A stretch of DNA of 64,000 nucleotides from Mesorhizobium sp. M1C.F.Ca.ET.210.01.1.1. GTDB lineage: Bacteria; Pseudomonadota; Alphaproteobacteria; Rhizobiales; Rhizobiaceae. Both the position numbers and the translations under genes were made by a program. The stretch is from assembly GCF_004791585.1 (NCBI RefSeq), contig NZ_SRUU01000025.1, positions 1-64,000 of the forward strand, given 5' to 3'. The notes beneath the pieces were generated by a model. The model saw only the letters and a list, made by a program, of their open reading frames with translations. It was not told the DNA's origin and made no database searches. Shown here piece after piece: positions 1-7,894 of the stretch. Position 1 is the first letter of the stretch, and each line of letters begins with the position of its first letter.

Positions 1-111
1 ACCGACCTTGCGGCCCGCTCCGGCTCCAAGAAACTCGCCATCATCGCCGTCGCAAGGAAGCTCCTGGTCGTCCTCAACGCCATCATTCGAGATAAAACAG
101 CTTTCGCATGA
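1..111 (+). CDS. IS110-family transposase, 3' end only
   Basis: The frame is open from the window edge to a TGA at 109-111 and encodes 36 residues. The end (ARKLLVVLNAIIRDKTAFA) matches the typical C-terminus of IS110/IS116 transposases, which catalyse transposition with a DEDD-type N-terminal domain plus a Transposase_20 domain. Everything upstream lies outside the window, so it cannot be said whether the element is complete. An intergenic repeat begins 9 bases after the stop, so the IS end and the repeat are adjacent. Confidence 0.7.
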   Translation, partial: TDLAARSGSKKLAIIAVARKLLVVLNAIIRDKTAFA

Positions 112-120
112 ACACAGTTG

Positions 121-250
121 CCATGCCGTAACCTCGGCCGAACGATGCGATGGTGCAGAATTCTGCTCCGCTGCATCTTTCGTTTGAGGTTACGGCATGG
201 ATCCCAGGGTCTCCGCGACGGAGCTGCGCTCCTGCTTCGCCCTGGGATGA
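121..250. repeat. Intergenic palindromic repeat with two hairpins
   Basis: Two inverted repeats lie in tandem: a perfect 15-bp pair at 121-135 and 186-200, and a 9-bp pair at 201-209 and 240-248 (ATCCCAGGG / CCCTGGGAT). A related copy lies at 37066-37224 and shares the second hairpin, the CAGAATTCTGC core and the 'gcatggatcccagggtct' junction. No coding potential is supported. The rest of the gap to the next gene (251-318) shows nothing recognisable. Confidence 0.75.
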
Positions 251-318
251 CGACGAGGGGAGGTTCTTGCCAATTCCCGACGTCTGCGACGGTGCCCTTG
301 CCGCAGAGACCAGGCCCG

Positions 319-2316
319 TCAGACCCCGATTTTGCCGCCGCCCTGCCTGGTGATGGCGACGACCGACGGCCGCACCGGCATATCCGGCTTGAAGTCCGGC
401 CAGCGGGTCGACGGGTCCTCGTAATAGGACGGACGGCCGAAGCCCTCCCAGTCCTCGCCGCCGTCGCCCGGATGCTGGACCGAGACGAAAGCGGTCTGGT
501 CGTCCGGCGCAAACAGCGGGCCGCACATCTCGGCGCCGATCGGCACGCGGAAGAACAGCTTTGACGTCGCCCGGGCGGAGCCTTCTGTGTCGACCGCCCA
601 CAGGCCGTCGGTGCGGCCGGTGGCCTTCGGGCCCTGGCCGTCGGTGGCGACCCACAGCCGGCCGGCCGAATCGACGGCGCAATTGTCCGGCATGCCGAAC
701 CAGCCATTGGCGGTGGTGGCTGTCGAGAAGGTTGCGCCGACATCGGCGACCGAGGGATCGCCGCATTTCAACAGCACTTCCCACTTGCCCTTGGCAGCGG
801 CGAAGTCGCCGCCATCCTCGACGATCTCGATGATGTGGCCGAAAGCGTTCGCGGCGCGCGGGTTGGCGGCGTCGACCTGGTCAGCCTTGCGCTTGGAATT
901 GTTGGTCAGCATGACATAGACCTTGCCGTTGCCGGCATTGGGCTGGATGTCCTCCGGCCGGTCCATCTTGGTGGCACCGAGCAGGTCGGCGGCGCGGCGC
1001 GTCTCGATCAGCACGTCGGCCTGGCCGGCAAAGCCGTTTTCCGCCGTCAGCGGGCCTTGACCAAACACGATTGGCATCCATTCGACCGAGCCGTCCTCGG
1101 CGAACTTCGCCACATGCAGCGTGCCGTCGTCGAGCAGGTTCATGTTGGCGGTTCGGTCGTTCGGATTGAACTTGCCGCTGGTGACGAATTTGTAGACATA
1201 GTCGAAGCGCTCGTCGTCGCCGAGATAGAAGACGACGCGGCCATCCTTGGCGACGATCGATTCGGCGCCCTCATGCTTGAAGCGGCCCATGGCGGTGCGC
1301 TTGCGGGGCACGGAGGTCGGATCGTTGACGTCGACCTCGACGATCCAGCCGAAGCGATTTGGTTCGTTCGGCTCCTTGGCGAGGTTGAAGCGGTCGTCAT
1401 GCGCGCCCCATTCATAGGCGCCTTCCGGAATGCCGAGGCGCTTGTAGTTGGCTGCTTCCTTGTGGCCTTCCGGCAATTCGCCCGAGAAATAGCCGTGGAT
1501 GTTCTCCTCGGCCATCACATAGGTGCCCCAGGGGGTGACGCCGCCGGCGCAGTTGTTGACGGTGCCGATGACCTTGGTGCCGGACGGATCGGCATTGGTC
1601 TTGACGCGATCGTGGCCGGCGACCGGACCGGAAAGCACCATCTCGGTGTTGGAGGTGATGCGACGGTTGAGCTTGCCGTCGCGCACGACCTGCCATTTGC
1701 GGCCGTCCTTACGGATCTCGACGATGGTGCCGCCATGCGCCGCCATCTCGACATCGACCTGCTCCTTGCTGAGCGGCGCCACCTCGGCTGCCTTCTTGCC
1801 GTCCTTCTCGACGATCTTGACGATGCCGGGGAACATCAGATGCGGGTTGGTGTATTCGTGGTTGACGACCAGCAGGCCATGTTCGGCCGAGCCGTCGATC
1901 GGGATGTAGCCGATATAGTCGTTGTTGTAGCCGAACTGTCTTGCCTGGGCCGCGGCCGATTGTTTGGTCGGGTCGAAGTCCGGCGAATCGGCAAACAGCG
2001 GGTCGCCCCAGCGCAACAGCACATCGGCATCGTAGCCCGGCGCGACATGATGCTTGTCGTCGATGCCGGCTTCGAGCTCATCGAATTTGAAAGCAGACCC
2101 TTCGGCGGCGCGCGCATCGTCGGCGGCAACGAGCGCCAGCGGGCTGACGGTGGCGGCGATGGCCGAGACGGCCAGCGAACCCTTCAGGAAACCGCGGCGC
2201 GAGAAGCGCGCGGCGATGATCTCGCCCATGGTGCGGTTGTCGGTGGGATTGACGGGCGGCCCGTCATTTTCCTCGAGCAGGCTGGTGCGGAAGCGGGTCT
2301 CAGGGGATTGGGTCAT
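319..2316 (-). CDS. phoX: PhoX-family alkaline phosphatase (DUF839), Tat-exported
   Basis: Predicted 665-residue periplasmic phosphomonoesterase of the PhoX/DUF839 family; members use Ca and Fe to release phosphate from organic phosphate esters. The N-terminus carries a twin-arginine signal (SRRGFLKG at residues 39-46, hydrophobic stretch to about 65, likely cleavage after ARA at 70). Family blocks such as VVNHEYTNPHLMF and NNCAGGVTPWGTYVMAEEN are present, and the length is typical. The gene is monocistronic on the minus strand. A weak Pho-box-like repeat lies 64 bases upstream of the start, which fits control by PhoB but is unproven. Confidence 0.9.
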   Translation of the reverse strand: MTQSPETRFRTSLLEENDGPPVNPTDNRTMGEIIAARFSRRGFLKGSLAVSAIAATVSPLALVAADDARAAEGSAFKFDELEAGIDDKHHVAPGYDADVLLRWGDPLFADSPDFDPTKQSAAAQARQFGYNNDYIGYIPIDGSAEHGLLVVNHEYTNPHLMFPGIVKIVEKDGKKAAEVAPLSKEQVDVEMAAHGGTIVEIRKDGRKWQVVRDGKLNRRITSNTEMVLSGPVAGHDRVKTNADPSGTKVIGTVNNCAGGVTPWGTYVMAEENIHGYFSGELPEGHKEAANYKRLGIPEGAYEWGAHDDRFNLAKEPNEPNRFGWIVEVDVNDPTSVPRKRTAMGRFKHEGAESIVAKDGRVVFYLGDDERFDYVYKFVTSGKFNPNDRTANMNLLDDGTLHVAKFAEDGSVEWMPIVFGQGPLTAENGFAGQADVLIETRRAADLLGATKMDRPEDIQPNAGNGKVYVMLTNNSKRKADQVDAANPRAANAFGHIIEIVEDGGDFAAAKGKWEVLLKCGDPSVADVGATFSTATTANGWFGMPDNCAVDSAGRLWVATDGQGPKATGRTDGLWAVDTEGSARATSKLFFRVPIGAEMCGPLFAPDDQTAFVSVQHPGDGGEDWEGFGRPSYYEDPSTRWPDFKPDMPVRPSVVAITRQGGGKIGV

Positions 2317-2673
2317 AAGCTGTCCTCTGGCTCATGAAGTGGCTGGAACGTGTGACCTGTCGATCCCTATAGCCGGCCGATCACATTTTCGTGACACCGG
2401 CAGCCTAAACAAGGCTGATTTGCCGACTGATGACTTTTCGTCTCCGGCCGCGCACGCACCAGCGCCGATTACCGGCACAACGACCGGGCGGGCAGGTCCC
2501 GAGCGGCCTCGGCGCAAGGCGCCAGCCAAGGTTGCGGGGCGTATTTTGCGACATCCGGCTTCTATCCCGTAGCAGCGCGCCTTGCCCGACGCGATCAGCT
2601 TGACGGCTTCGCGCGCTTCGGAAACAAGGGCGGCGACGGGCGCGGCGAAGGCCGCTTCAGGAGGGGCGAAAAC
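2317..2673. other. Intergenic region between phoX and the SMR-like gene
   Basis: This 357-base divergent gap holds the candidate Pho box at 2380-2397. Near its right end a strong Shine-Dalgarno (AGGAGG) precedes the GTG start at 2674. A long minus-strand open frame crosses it and continues antisense to the two following genes. I treat that frame as a shadow, although the part over 2530-2670 reads somewhat protein-like and could be a decayed fragment. Confidence 0.5.
2380..2397 (-). promoter_or_regulatory. Candidate Pho box upstream of phoX
   Basis: Read on the minus strand the site is GTGTCACGAAAATGTGAT. It resembles two 7-bp half-sites separated by 4 bases, as in the consensus CTGTCAT-N4-CTGTCAT, with several mismatches. 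It lies 64 bases upstream of the phoX start. The family is commonly PhoB-regulated; binding here is inference. Confidence 0.35.
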
Positions 2674-3012
2674 GTGAGTTTCTGGGGCTTGGCGCAGCTT
2701 GGCGTCTCGACGGTGATCTTCCTGCTGGCGGCGATGGCGGCCAAACAATGGGGGCTGGCGCCGAGCCTGGCCAAGATCCTCTTGACGCTGGCACTCTATT
2801 CGGCCGGCAATCTGATCATGCTCAGGCTGATCCGCGAATTCGGCATGTCGGTGTCGTTCAGCCTGTCGGCGGTGATCCAGCTGGTGTCGGTGAATGTCGT
2901 CGCCCTGGTCTTCTTCGGCGAGCGCCTGAACGCGCTCCAGGCGACCGGCGTCGTGCTGGCGATCGCCGCGGTCGCGCTGATCACGCTCGGGCCCTATATG
3001 CAGCGGCTGTAG
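2674..3012 (+). CDS. SMR/EmrE-like small membrane transporter
   Basis: Encodes 112 residues with four predicted transmembrane helices, the size and layout of small multidrug resistance (DMT superfamily) proteins that work as dimers exchanging cations or lipophilic compounds for protons. The conserved membrane glutamate of true EmrE near residue 14 is not obvious; only E76 and E49-region residues are seen, so the substrate may differ. GTG start with AGGAGG nine bases upstream. The PAP2 gene follows after 19 bases in the same direction, suggesting co-transcription and perhaps a role in envelope lipid handling (inference). Confidence 0.7.
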   Translation: MSFWGLAQLGVSTVIFLLAAMAAKQWGLAPSLAKILLTLALYSAGNLIMLRLIREFGMSVSFSLSAVIQLVSVNVVALVFFGERLNALQATGVVLAIAAVALITLGPYMQRL

Positions 3013-3031
3013 GTGGACCGAGGGCACCCGA

Positions 3032-3733
3032 ATGAAATCGAACGCCAACGCGCTGCTCAGCAAGATAGAATTCCCGGTGCTTCTGGCCGGGCTGGTGATC
3101 GCCGGCGGGCTATGGGGCCTGGTGGAACTGATGGAGGTGGCGCGCGCCACGACGCCGCACGCCTTCGACACGGAAATCCTGCTCGCCTTCCGGCATGCCG
3201 GGCAGCCGGACAGCCCGATCGGTCCACACTGGCTGGAAGGTACGGTGCGCGACATCACCGCGCTCGGCAGCACCAGCGTGCTGGTGCTGATCACCAGCGC
3301 GGTCATCATCTACCTGCTGCTGATCCGACGGCCGACAACGGCGCTGTTCATCTTCGTGGCCGTGGCCGGCGGGCAGGCGCTTTCCAGCCTGCTCAAGTTC
3401 GAAGTCGACCGGCCGCGGCCCGAGCTCGTCTCGCATCTCGTCAGCGAGACTTCACTCTCCTTCCCCAGCGGCCACGCGATGCTGTCGGCGGTGACCTATC
3501 TCACCCTTGGTTCGCTGGCGGCCCGCTTCCTGCCGGACCGCACGACCAAGGTTTTCGCGCTCGCGCTGGCCGTGCTCATCACGGTGCTGGTTGGGACCAG
3601 CCGCGTCTATCTCGGCGTGCATTGGCCGTCGGACGTGCTCGCCGGCTGGTGCGCCGGCTTCGCCTGGGCCATGTTGTGCTGGCTTGCGGCGCGCCTGCTG
3701 CAGCGGCGCAAGGTGGTGGCGGACAGCGAATGA
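3032..3733 (+). CDS. PAP2-family membrane phosphatase
   Basis: Encodes 233 residues with about six membrane helices. The three PAP2 signature blocks are intact: K122-x5-RPRP (KFEVDRPRP), PSGH with H148, and SR-x5-H-x3-D (SRVYLGVHWPSD, H197 and D201). The family hydrolyses lipid phosphates or pyrophosphates at the membrane, for example phosphatidate, phosphatidylglycerophosphate or undecaprenyl diphosphate; the exact substrate cannot be read from sequence. A dedicated undecaprenyl-diphosphatase (uppP) lies elsewhere in the window. Confidence 0.85.
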   Translation: MKSNANALLSKIEFPVLLAGLVIAGGLWGLVELMEVARATTPHAFDTEILLAFRHAGQPDSPIGPHWLEGTVRDITALGSTSVLVLITSAVIIYLLLIRRPTTALFIFVAVAGGQALSSLLKFEVDRPRPELVSHLVSETSLSFPSGHAMLSAVTYLTLGSLAARFLPDRTTKVFALALAVLITVLVGTSRVYLGVHWPSDVLAGWCAGFAWAMLCWLAARLLQRRKVVADSE

Positions 3734-3761
3734 TCCGCACCGATTGATGCTGGAGACATTG

Positions 3762-3775
3762 CAATATTTATATTG
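3762..3775. promoter_or_regulatory. Operator-like palindrome at the XRE gene promoter
   Basis: CAATAT-TT-ATATTG has perfect 6-bp arms in a conspicuous AT-rich patch. A plausible -35 (TTGATG at 3744-3749) lies upstream and a -10-like TATATT (3769-3774) overlaps the palindrome. Its place just before an XRE-family gene suggests autoregulation (inference). Confidence 0.45.
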
Positions 3776-3799
3776 TACATCGATATTGCATATTCAGAC

Positions 3800-4084
3800 A
3801 TGGACCCCCCGCCAATGATGACTGCCGCACAGATGCGCGCCGCGAGGGCATTGGCCGGCGTCGACCAGCGAACGCTCGCCGCGCGCGCCGGGGTTTCGCT
3901 CCCGACCATACAGCGCATGGAAGCGAGCGAAGGCGTCGTCAGGGGCGTTGTCGATTCGCTGATGAAGGTCATCCAGGCGCTCGACGAGATCGGCGTGGAG
4001 CTGGTCGGCGAGAACCAGGCCAGCGAGCGCGGCGGCAGGGGTGTGCGCCTCAAGGCCACCGCGGCGCAGAACCCGCAGGGCTAG
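3800..4084 (+). CDS. XRE-family helix-turn-helix regulator, small
   Basis: About 94 residues. The HTH_3 fold covers roughly the first 60 residues, including QRTLAARAGVSLPTIQRMEA, the recognition region of Cro/C1-type repressors. The tail is short and basic. ATG at 3800 is used here; ATG at 3815 or 3818 is equally possible, and a TTG at 3773 would overlap the operator-like palindrome. No strong Shine-Dalgarno separates these choices. Targets are unknown, with self-regulation through the palindrome at 3762-3775 the simplest idea. Confidence 0.75.
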   Translation: MDPPPMMTAAQMRAARALAGVDQRTLAARAGVSLPTIQRMEASEGVVRGVVDSLMKVIQALDEIGVELVGENQASERGGRGVRLKATAAQNPQG

Positions 4085-4175
4085 AGCTTTTCAGCGATTC
4101 ATAGAATCGCCGAACTGCTCCAAGTATTTGTCTTTGCGCAAGTCCCGAAACCGGTTCCCACTTTCGGGAGACATG
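4082..4175. repeat. Rhizobiales intergenic repeat, composite of two hairpins
   Basis: Hairpin arms GCGATTC (4094-4100) / GAATCGC (4104-4110) are followed by a 'tatttgtctttgcgca' linker and a second hairpin, TCCCGAAA (4143-4150) / TTTCGGGA (4162-4169). The first half and the linker match the repeat at 51419-51516 closely. The copy fills the gap between two convergent genes, so it may also act as a bidirectional transcription stop. Confidence 0.65.
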
Positions 4176-4194
4176 CTTCAAGCCGCAACCGACA

Positions 4195-5121
4195 TCAAAC
4201 TGCCGCTTCGATCGGCTCGGCAAGTTTCGGGTTTGCCCGTGCGGCGATCAGGCAGCCGGCGACGATCAGGCATGCCCCTGCGAGCGTGGTCCAGGCCACT
4301 TCCTCGCCGAAGAAGAACCAGCCAAGCGCGATCGCCCAGATGAAGGCCGAATATTCCGTCGGGATCAGATATTGCGCTTCGGCGCGGGCGTAGGCCCAGC
4401 TCATCAGGAACTGGCCGGCGAGCGACAGCGCCGCCACTCCGACCAGCGGCAGCCAGAGCTCCCTCGGCAGCGCGACGGCGAGCCACGGCGCGGCCAGACC
4501 AAGGATGATTGCAACGCAGAGGTTCTGGAACAGCATGATCTCGATCGGCTTGGCCAACAGCGCCTGTCGCCGGGAGAGGATCAGATTGTAGGCATAGAAC
4601 ACCGTCGATACGAGCACCGCTGCCGTGCCAAGCAGCGCATCTTGCGAGCGGCTTGCCTGGCCGAACTGACCGGCCAATATGATCGCGACGCCCGCGATGC
4701 CGGCGAGCGACGCCCAGACAACCTGCCGCCTTATGCGTTCGCCCAGCAACAGCGCGGCGAGCAGAAGGGCGAACAGGGGCGCGACAAAGCTGAGGCCGAT
4801 CGCTTCGGCGAGCGGCAGCCTGGCGAGCCCCCAGAAGAATGAGAGCAGGACGATGCCGACAATCGCGGCGCGCAACGCATGCAGCCTGAGCACCGGAAGG
4901 GATGGCTTCGAGCGCGGCCCTGCCGACCAGGCCGCGCCCGAGACCAGGGTCGCGACCATGCTGCGCCACAGCACCGTGTTGTAGACGCCAACCGCGATGA
5001 CCAGGGACTTCATCGCCGCGTCCATCCCGGACAGCAGGAAGATCGCCAGCGCGCAGACGAGCACCGGGATCGTCGGGGAAACGGCGCCGGTCAGGCTTGA
5101 TGTCTTCACCGCATCACTCAT
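4195..5121 (-). CDS. EamA-family (DMT) transporter
   Basis: Encodes 308 residues with ten hydrophobic segments arranged as two EamA repeats (about residues 20-150 and 165-295), the standard layout of drug/metabolite exporters of the inner membrane. Glycine-rich segments and the 'SFVAPLFALLLAALLLGERI' stretch before the mid-point are typical. Substrates of this family are usually amino acids, nucleotides or related metabolites and cannot be deduced here. The gene stands alone on the minus strand and converges with the XRE gene across a repeat. Confidence 0.82.
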   Translation of the reverse strand: MSDAVKTSSLTGAVSPTIPVLVCALAIFLLSGMDAAMKSLVIAVGVYNTVLWRSMVATLVSGAAWSAGPRSKPSLPVLRLHALRAAIVGIVLLSFFWGLARLPLAEAIGLSFVAPLFALLLAALLLGERIRRQVVWASLAGIAGVAIILAGQFGQASRSQDALLGTAAVLVSTVFYAYNLILSRRQALLAKPIEIMLFQNLCVAIILGLAAPWLAVALPRELWLPLVGVAALSLAGQFLMSWAYARAEAQYLIPTEYSAFIWAIALGWFFFGEEVAWTTLAGACLIVAGCLIAARANPKLAEPIEAAV

Positions 5122-5257
5122 GGCAGCCGGATATCCCGCGGCGGATTGCGGAACCAGATGGCAGCGCCGTCGATATGCCGGTCCAATCCCGGATATCGAG
5201 AGCAGACCCTGGATGGAGGGCCAACCCTGATTGACGTCGTTCTCGCCGCGGCGGCTC

Positions 5258-6118
5258 TCAGTCGATCCTCAGCGCCGCGACCGCGCCCTCGTTCATCAGC
5301 GGGACAAAGATGGTCGAGTTGCCGTCGGTGCCGATGTCGGCGCTACCAGGCTTGAAGGTGGCGACGACCTCCGGCTTGCCGCCGGCCTTGCAGCGATAGA
5401 GCGTGCCGGTCATGTAGGCAGTGGCGTAGATATCGTCGCCGATGGCGACGATGCCGTCCAGGTTGGCGAATTCCTGAGCGCCGGGCAGCGGCGTCACCTT
5501 CCTGCCGGCGAGATCGACCGCCAGCAGGCCGCCAGGTTTCGCCGTGCTGAAATCGGGCTTGATGCCCTTGCCCCAGGACGCGACGATCAGCCGGTCGCCG
5601 TCGGCGAAGATGCCGTTGGGCGAGGCCAAAAGCGCATCCTTCACGAACAGCTCCGGCTTGTCGCCGTCGATGCGGTAGATCGTGTCGGCCAGCATATCGG
5701 TGACATAGACCTTGCCCGAGGCATCGGCGGTCATGTCGTTGAGGAAGACCGCGCCCGGCACGTCGATGGTCGAGACCAGCTTGCCGCTGGCGAGGTCGAC
5801 GACGCGGATCTTGGTGATATCGGAGGCGTAGAGCTTGCCGCCGGCGATCGCCATGCCCTTGGGCGCGTCCATGCCTCCCACCCAGTTGCGCGAGATGACC
5901 TTCCCGTCCATCGACAAGAGCGACAGGTAGCCGTTGCCGTCCGCCTTGCCAGGATTGCCGGCGATGTTGGAGACGACGATGCGCTTGCTGGCGATATCGA
6001 CAAGCGCCGATTCCGGCTGCTCGAAGCCGCCGGCCCGCCAGATCTCGCCCGCCTGGGCGACTGGTGCCGTTGCGATGCCGGCGATGGCGAGAAAGGTCGA
6101 AGCGATGAGGGTTTTCAT
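5258..6118 (-). CDS. Secreted SMP-30/gluconolactonase-like beta-propeller protein
   Basis: Encodes 286 residues from ATG 6118, chosen because AGGAGA precedes it and because it yields a clean Sec signal peptide (MKTLIASTFLAIAGIATAPVAQA, cleavage near residue 23). Longer upstream extensions are unsupported. The body consists of repeated NHL/SMP-30-like blades (for example FLNDMTADASGKVYVTDMLADTIYRID and the later FANLDGIVAIGDDIYAT). Related proteins are lactonases or ligand-binding propellers in the periplasm; catalytic metal residues were not established. It is divergent from an XRE gene 112 bases away, which may regulate it. Confidence 0.72.
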   Translation of the reverse strand: MKTLIASTFLAIAGIATAPVAQAGEIWRAGGFEQPESALVDIASKRIVVSNIAGNPGKADGNGYLSLLSMDGKVISRNWVGGMDAPKGMAIAGGKLYASDITKIRVVDLASGKLVSTIDVPGAVFLNDMTADASGKVYVTDMLADTIYRIDGDKPELFVKDALLASPNGIFADGDRLIVASWGKGIKPDFSTAKPGGLLAVDLAGRKVTPLPGAQEFANLDGIVAIGDDIYATAYMTGTLYRCKAGGKPEVVATFKPGSADIGTDGNSTIFVPLMNEGAVAALRID

Positions 6119-6230
6119 GATGCTCTCCTGTGATGACGGCGGAGAGCTAGGTTTTTCGATACTTTTCCGGAAGATGGTTCGAGCGTAGTATTGAAAGTCG
6201 ATACGAATTGGCGCGGATGAGGTGCATTCC

Positions 6231-7016
6231 ATGAACGGTCCGATCTTCGAGGCGTTGAAACGGACGCTGAAGGCCAAGGGGCTGACCTACCGGACGCTGG
6301 CCGAGCGAATGGGCGTTTCCGAGCCCACGGTGAAGCGCATCTTCCATGAGCGGAACTGCAAGCTCGACCGGCTGACGGAGATCTGCGCCGCGGCCGAGGT
6401 CGAGCTGGAGAACGTGCTCGGCTCGATGAATCGGGGACCGGGGCCGGCCAACCATGTCGCGCCCGAGATTGAGCGCAGGCTCGCAGCCAGACCGGCGCTG
6501 CTCTTCGTCTTCATCATGCTGTCGGAGAAATTCACGCCCGAAGGCATAATGCGCTCGCAAGGCCTGAGCGAAGCCTCGATCTTCCTCTATTTGCGCGACC
6601 TGGAAGAGCTCGGCCTGGTGGCGCTCGGGCGCGGCCTGTCGGCGAGGCTGTTGGTCGACACACCCATCCAGTGGAATTTCGAGGGACCGCTGAAGCCGCA
6701 TTTCGAGACGACCAACAAGAATTTCGTCGGCTGGGCGATAGCCCATCTGGAACGGGGAGCGACCTTCGTCAGCTTCTCGCGGCGCATGCGGCCGGAAACG
6801 GCGGAAATGGTGCGGCGCGAGGCGGAGGATTTGGCCGAGCGCGCAAAGCTGCTTGCCCATCACGACCAGCACACCACGCCGGAGGATCAGCTCGTCGGCT
6901 ACAAATGGACGTTTGCCTTCGGCGCGACGCCGTTTCCGGCGATCATGCCGATCGGGCCGCATCCGCGCGATGCCGGGGCGCGGGTCGAGGCCGCGAAGCG
7001 ACCGCTGCCGGCATGA
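6231..7016 (+). CDS. XRE-family regulator with C-terminal ligand/sensor-like domain
   Basis: Encodes 261 residues. An N-terminal Cro/C1 HTH (about residues 8-60, YRTLAERMGVSEPTVKRIF) is followed by a winged-helix-like segment (around SEKFTPEGIMRSQGLSEASIFLYLRDLEELGLV) and a C-terminal part of unknown function. ATG at 6231 is preferred over the GTG at 6222 because GAGGT sits at suitable spacing. The divergent arrangement with the propeller gene at 5258-6118 suggests that gene, or itself, as target. Confidence 0.78.
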   Translation: MNGPIFEALKRTLKAKGLTYRTLAERMGVSEPTVKRIFHERNCKLDRLTEICAAAEVELENVLGSMNRGPGPANHVAPEIERRLAARPALLFVFIMLSEKFTPEGIMRSQGLSEASIFLYLRDLEELGLVALGRGLSARLLVDTPIQWNFEGPLKPHFETTNKNFVGWAIAHLERGATFVSFSRRMRPETAEMVRREAEDLAERAKLLAHHDQHTTPEDQLVGYKWTFAFGATPFPAIMPIGPHPRDAGARVEAAKRPLPA

Positions 7017-7046
7017 TCTGTCGACAGGCTCTCGCCTGAGGCAGAG

Positions 7047-7853
7047 CTACCCGACGGCCTTTTCTTCCGAGCCTGGCGCCGTGTCTTCCCACGCGACCGC
7101 CCGATAGTCGAAACCATATTCGAGCGTCGGCTTGACGATGCGGAAATAGGGCGACAGGTCGAAGTCGCGTGGCGTGTAGAGCGAGTGGTGGCGGATGTGC
7201 AGGATCTCCCGCCGCATATAGCTCGACTGCGCCGAGGCGCGGCCCGGCGCGCGCGTGATCTCAGGCAGGATCGGATAGCGGACCTGGCCATAGGCTTCGG
7301 CGATCAGCGTCGAGCAGATCGCCCGCGTCGGATCGCCCGAGCCGAACGCCAGCATGCGGCGGCGCCATCGCACCGGTACCGGCGGCGTCGGCAGGAAAAA
7401 GCGCAGCATGTCGAAAATGTTCTTGAGATCGTATCTCAGGCCAAGCTTGCCGATCATGAAGGCAACGACCTTGTCGCGATCCTCCGGCGTCAGTCCGCTC
7501 GCCCGGCAGATGCGGGTATTGTAGGTGCGGTAGCGCGACAGCGGCACAGCAACGCAGCCTTCGCCGAGCGTCACCTCGATCAGCCGCGGCCGTTCCGACC
7601 CGTCTTCCGGCTTAGGCAAGGCATCGCCGACATAGAAGGCCGCATGCGACCAGGTGGACTGGGTGAGGTACTTGATCGCCGCCGAGATCTTCTGGTTGCC
7701 TTCGATGAGCAGGATGTCGCCGGGCTGCAGCGTGCGGCGCAGCGTTTCGGCATCGGATGGCGTATAGGGTTCATAGCCCGAAGATTCATCCTGCAGCCGG
7801 CCAGCGAGCCAGCGGCCAAGTCGATCCAGAAGGGTGTCGGCCGGCGCAGTCAT
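7047..7853 (-). CDS. YiiX-type permuted papain-like cysteine hydrolase
   Basis: Encodes 268 residues of the YiiX/YebB NlpC/P60-related family, whose papain-like fold is circularly permuted so that the histidine precedes the cysteine. Key residues are visible: H70 in TWSHAAFYVGD, E93 in RLIEVTLGEG and C180 in AICSTLIAEAY. Such enzymes cleave amide or ester bonds of peptides or lipids. There is no clear signal peptide, so a cytoplasmic or membrane-associated location is likely. The substrate is unknown. It lies tail-to-tail with the XRE gene and is followed on the same strand by nothing obviously related. Confidence 0.78.
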   Translation of the reverse strand: MTAPADTLLDRLGRWLAGRLQDESSGYEPYTPSDAETLRRTLQPGDILLIEGNQKISAAIKYLTQSTWSHAAFYVGDALPKPEDGSERPRLIEVTLGEGCVAVPLSRYRTYNTRICRASGLTPEDRDKVVAFMIGKLGLRYDLKNIFDMLRFFLPTPPVPVRWRRRMLAFGSGDPTRAICSTLIAEAYGQVRYPILPEITRAPGRASAQSSYMRREILHIRHHSLYTPRDFDLSPYFRIVKPTLEYGFDYRAVAWEDTAPGSEEKAVG

Positions 7854-7894
7854 GCCAGACGCCGATTAGCACAGACCGGCCATTTAGACCATGA

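Noticed and set aside
835..2337. 500-residue plus-strand open frame
   Set aside because: It lies entirely antisense to phoX, which has a Tat signal and family motifs; long antisense frames are common in GC-rich DNA.
2332..3309. 325-residue minus-strand frame over the SMR-like and PAP2 genes
   Set aside because: It is antisense to two recognisable membrane proteins. Only its first part (2530-2670) is not covered by a gene and reads faintly protein-like, too little to annotate.
5231..6133. 300-residue plus-strand frame
   Set aside because: Antisense to the secreted propeller protein, with low-complexity Asp/Arg/Val composition.
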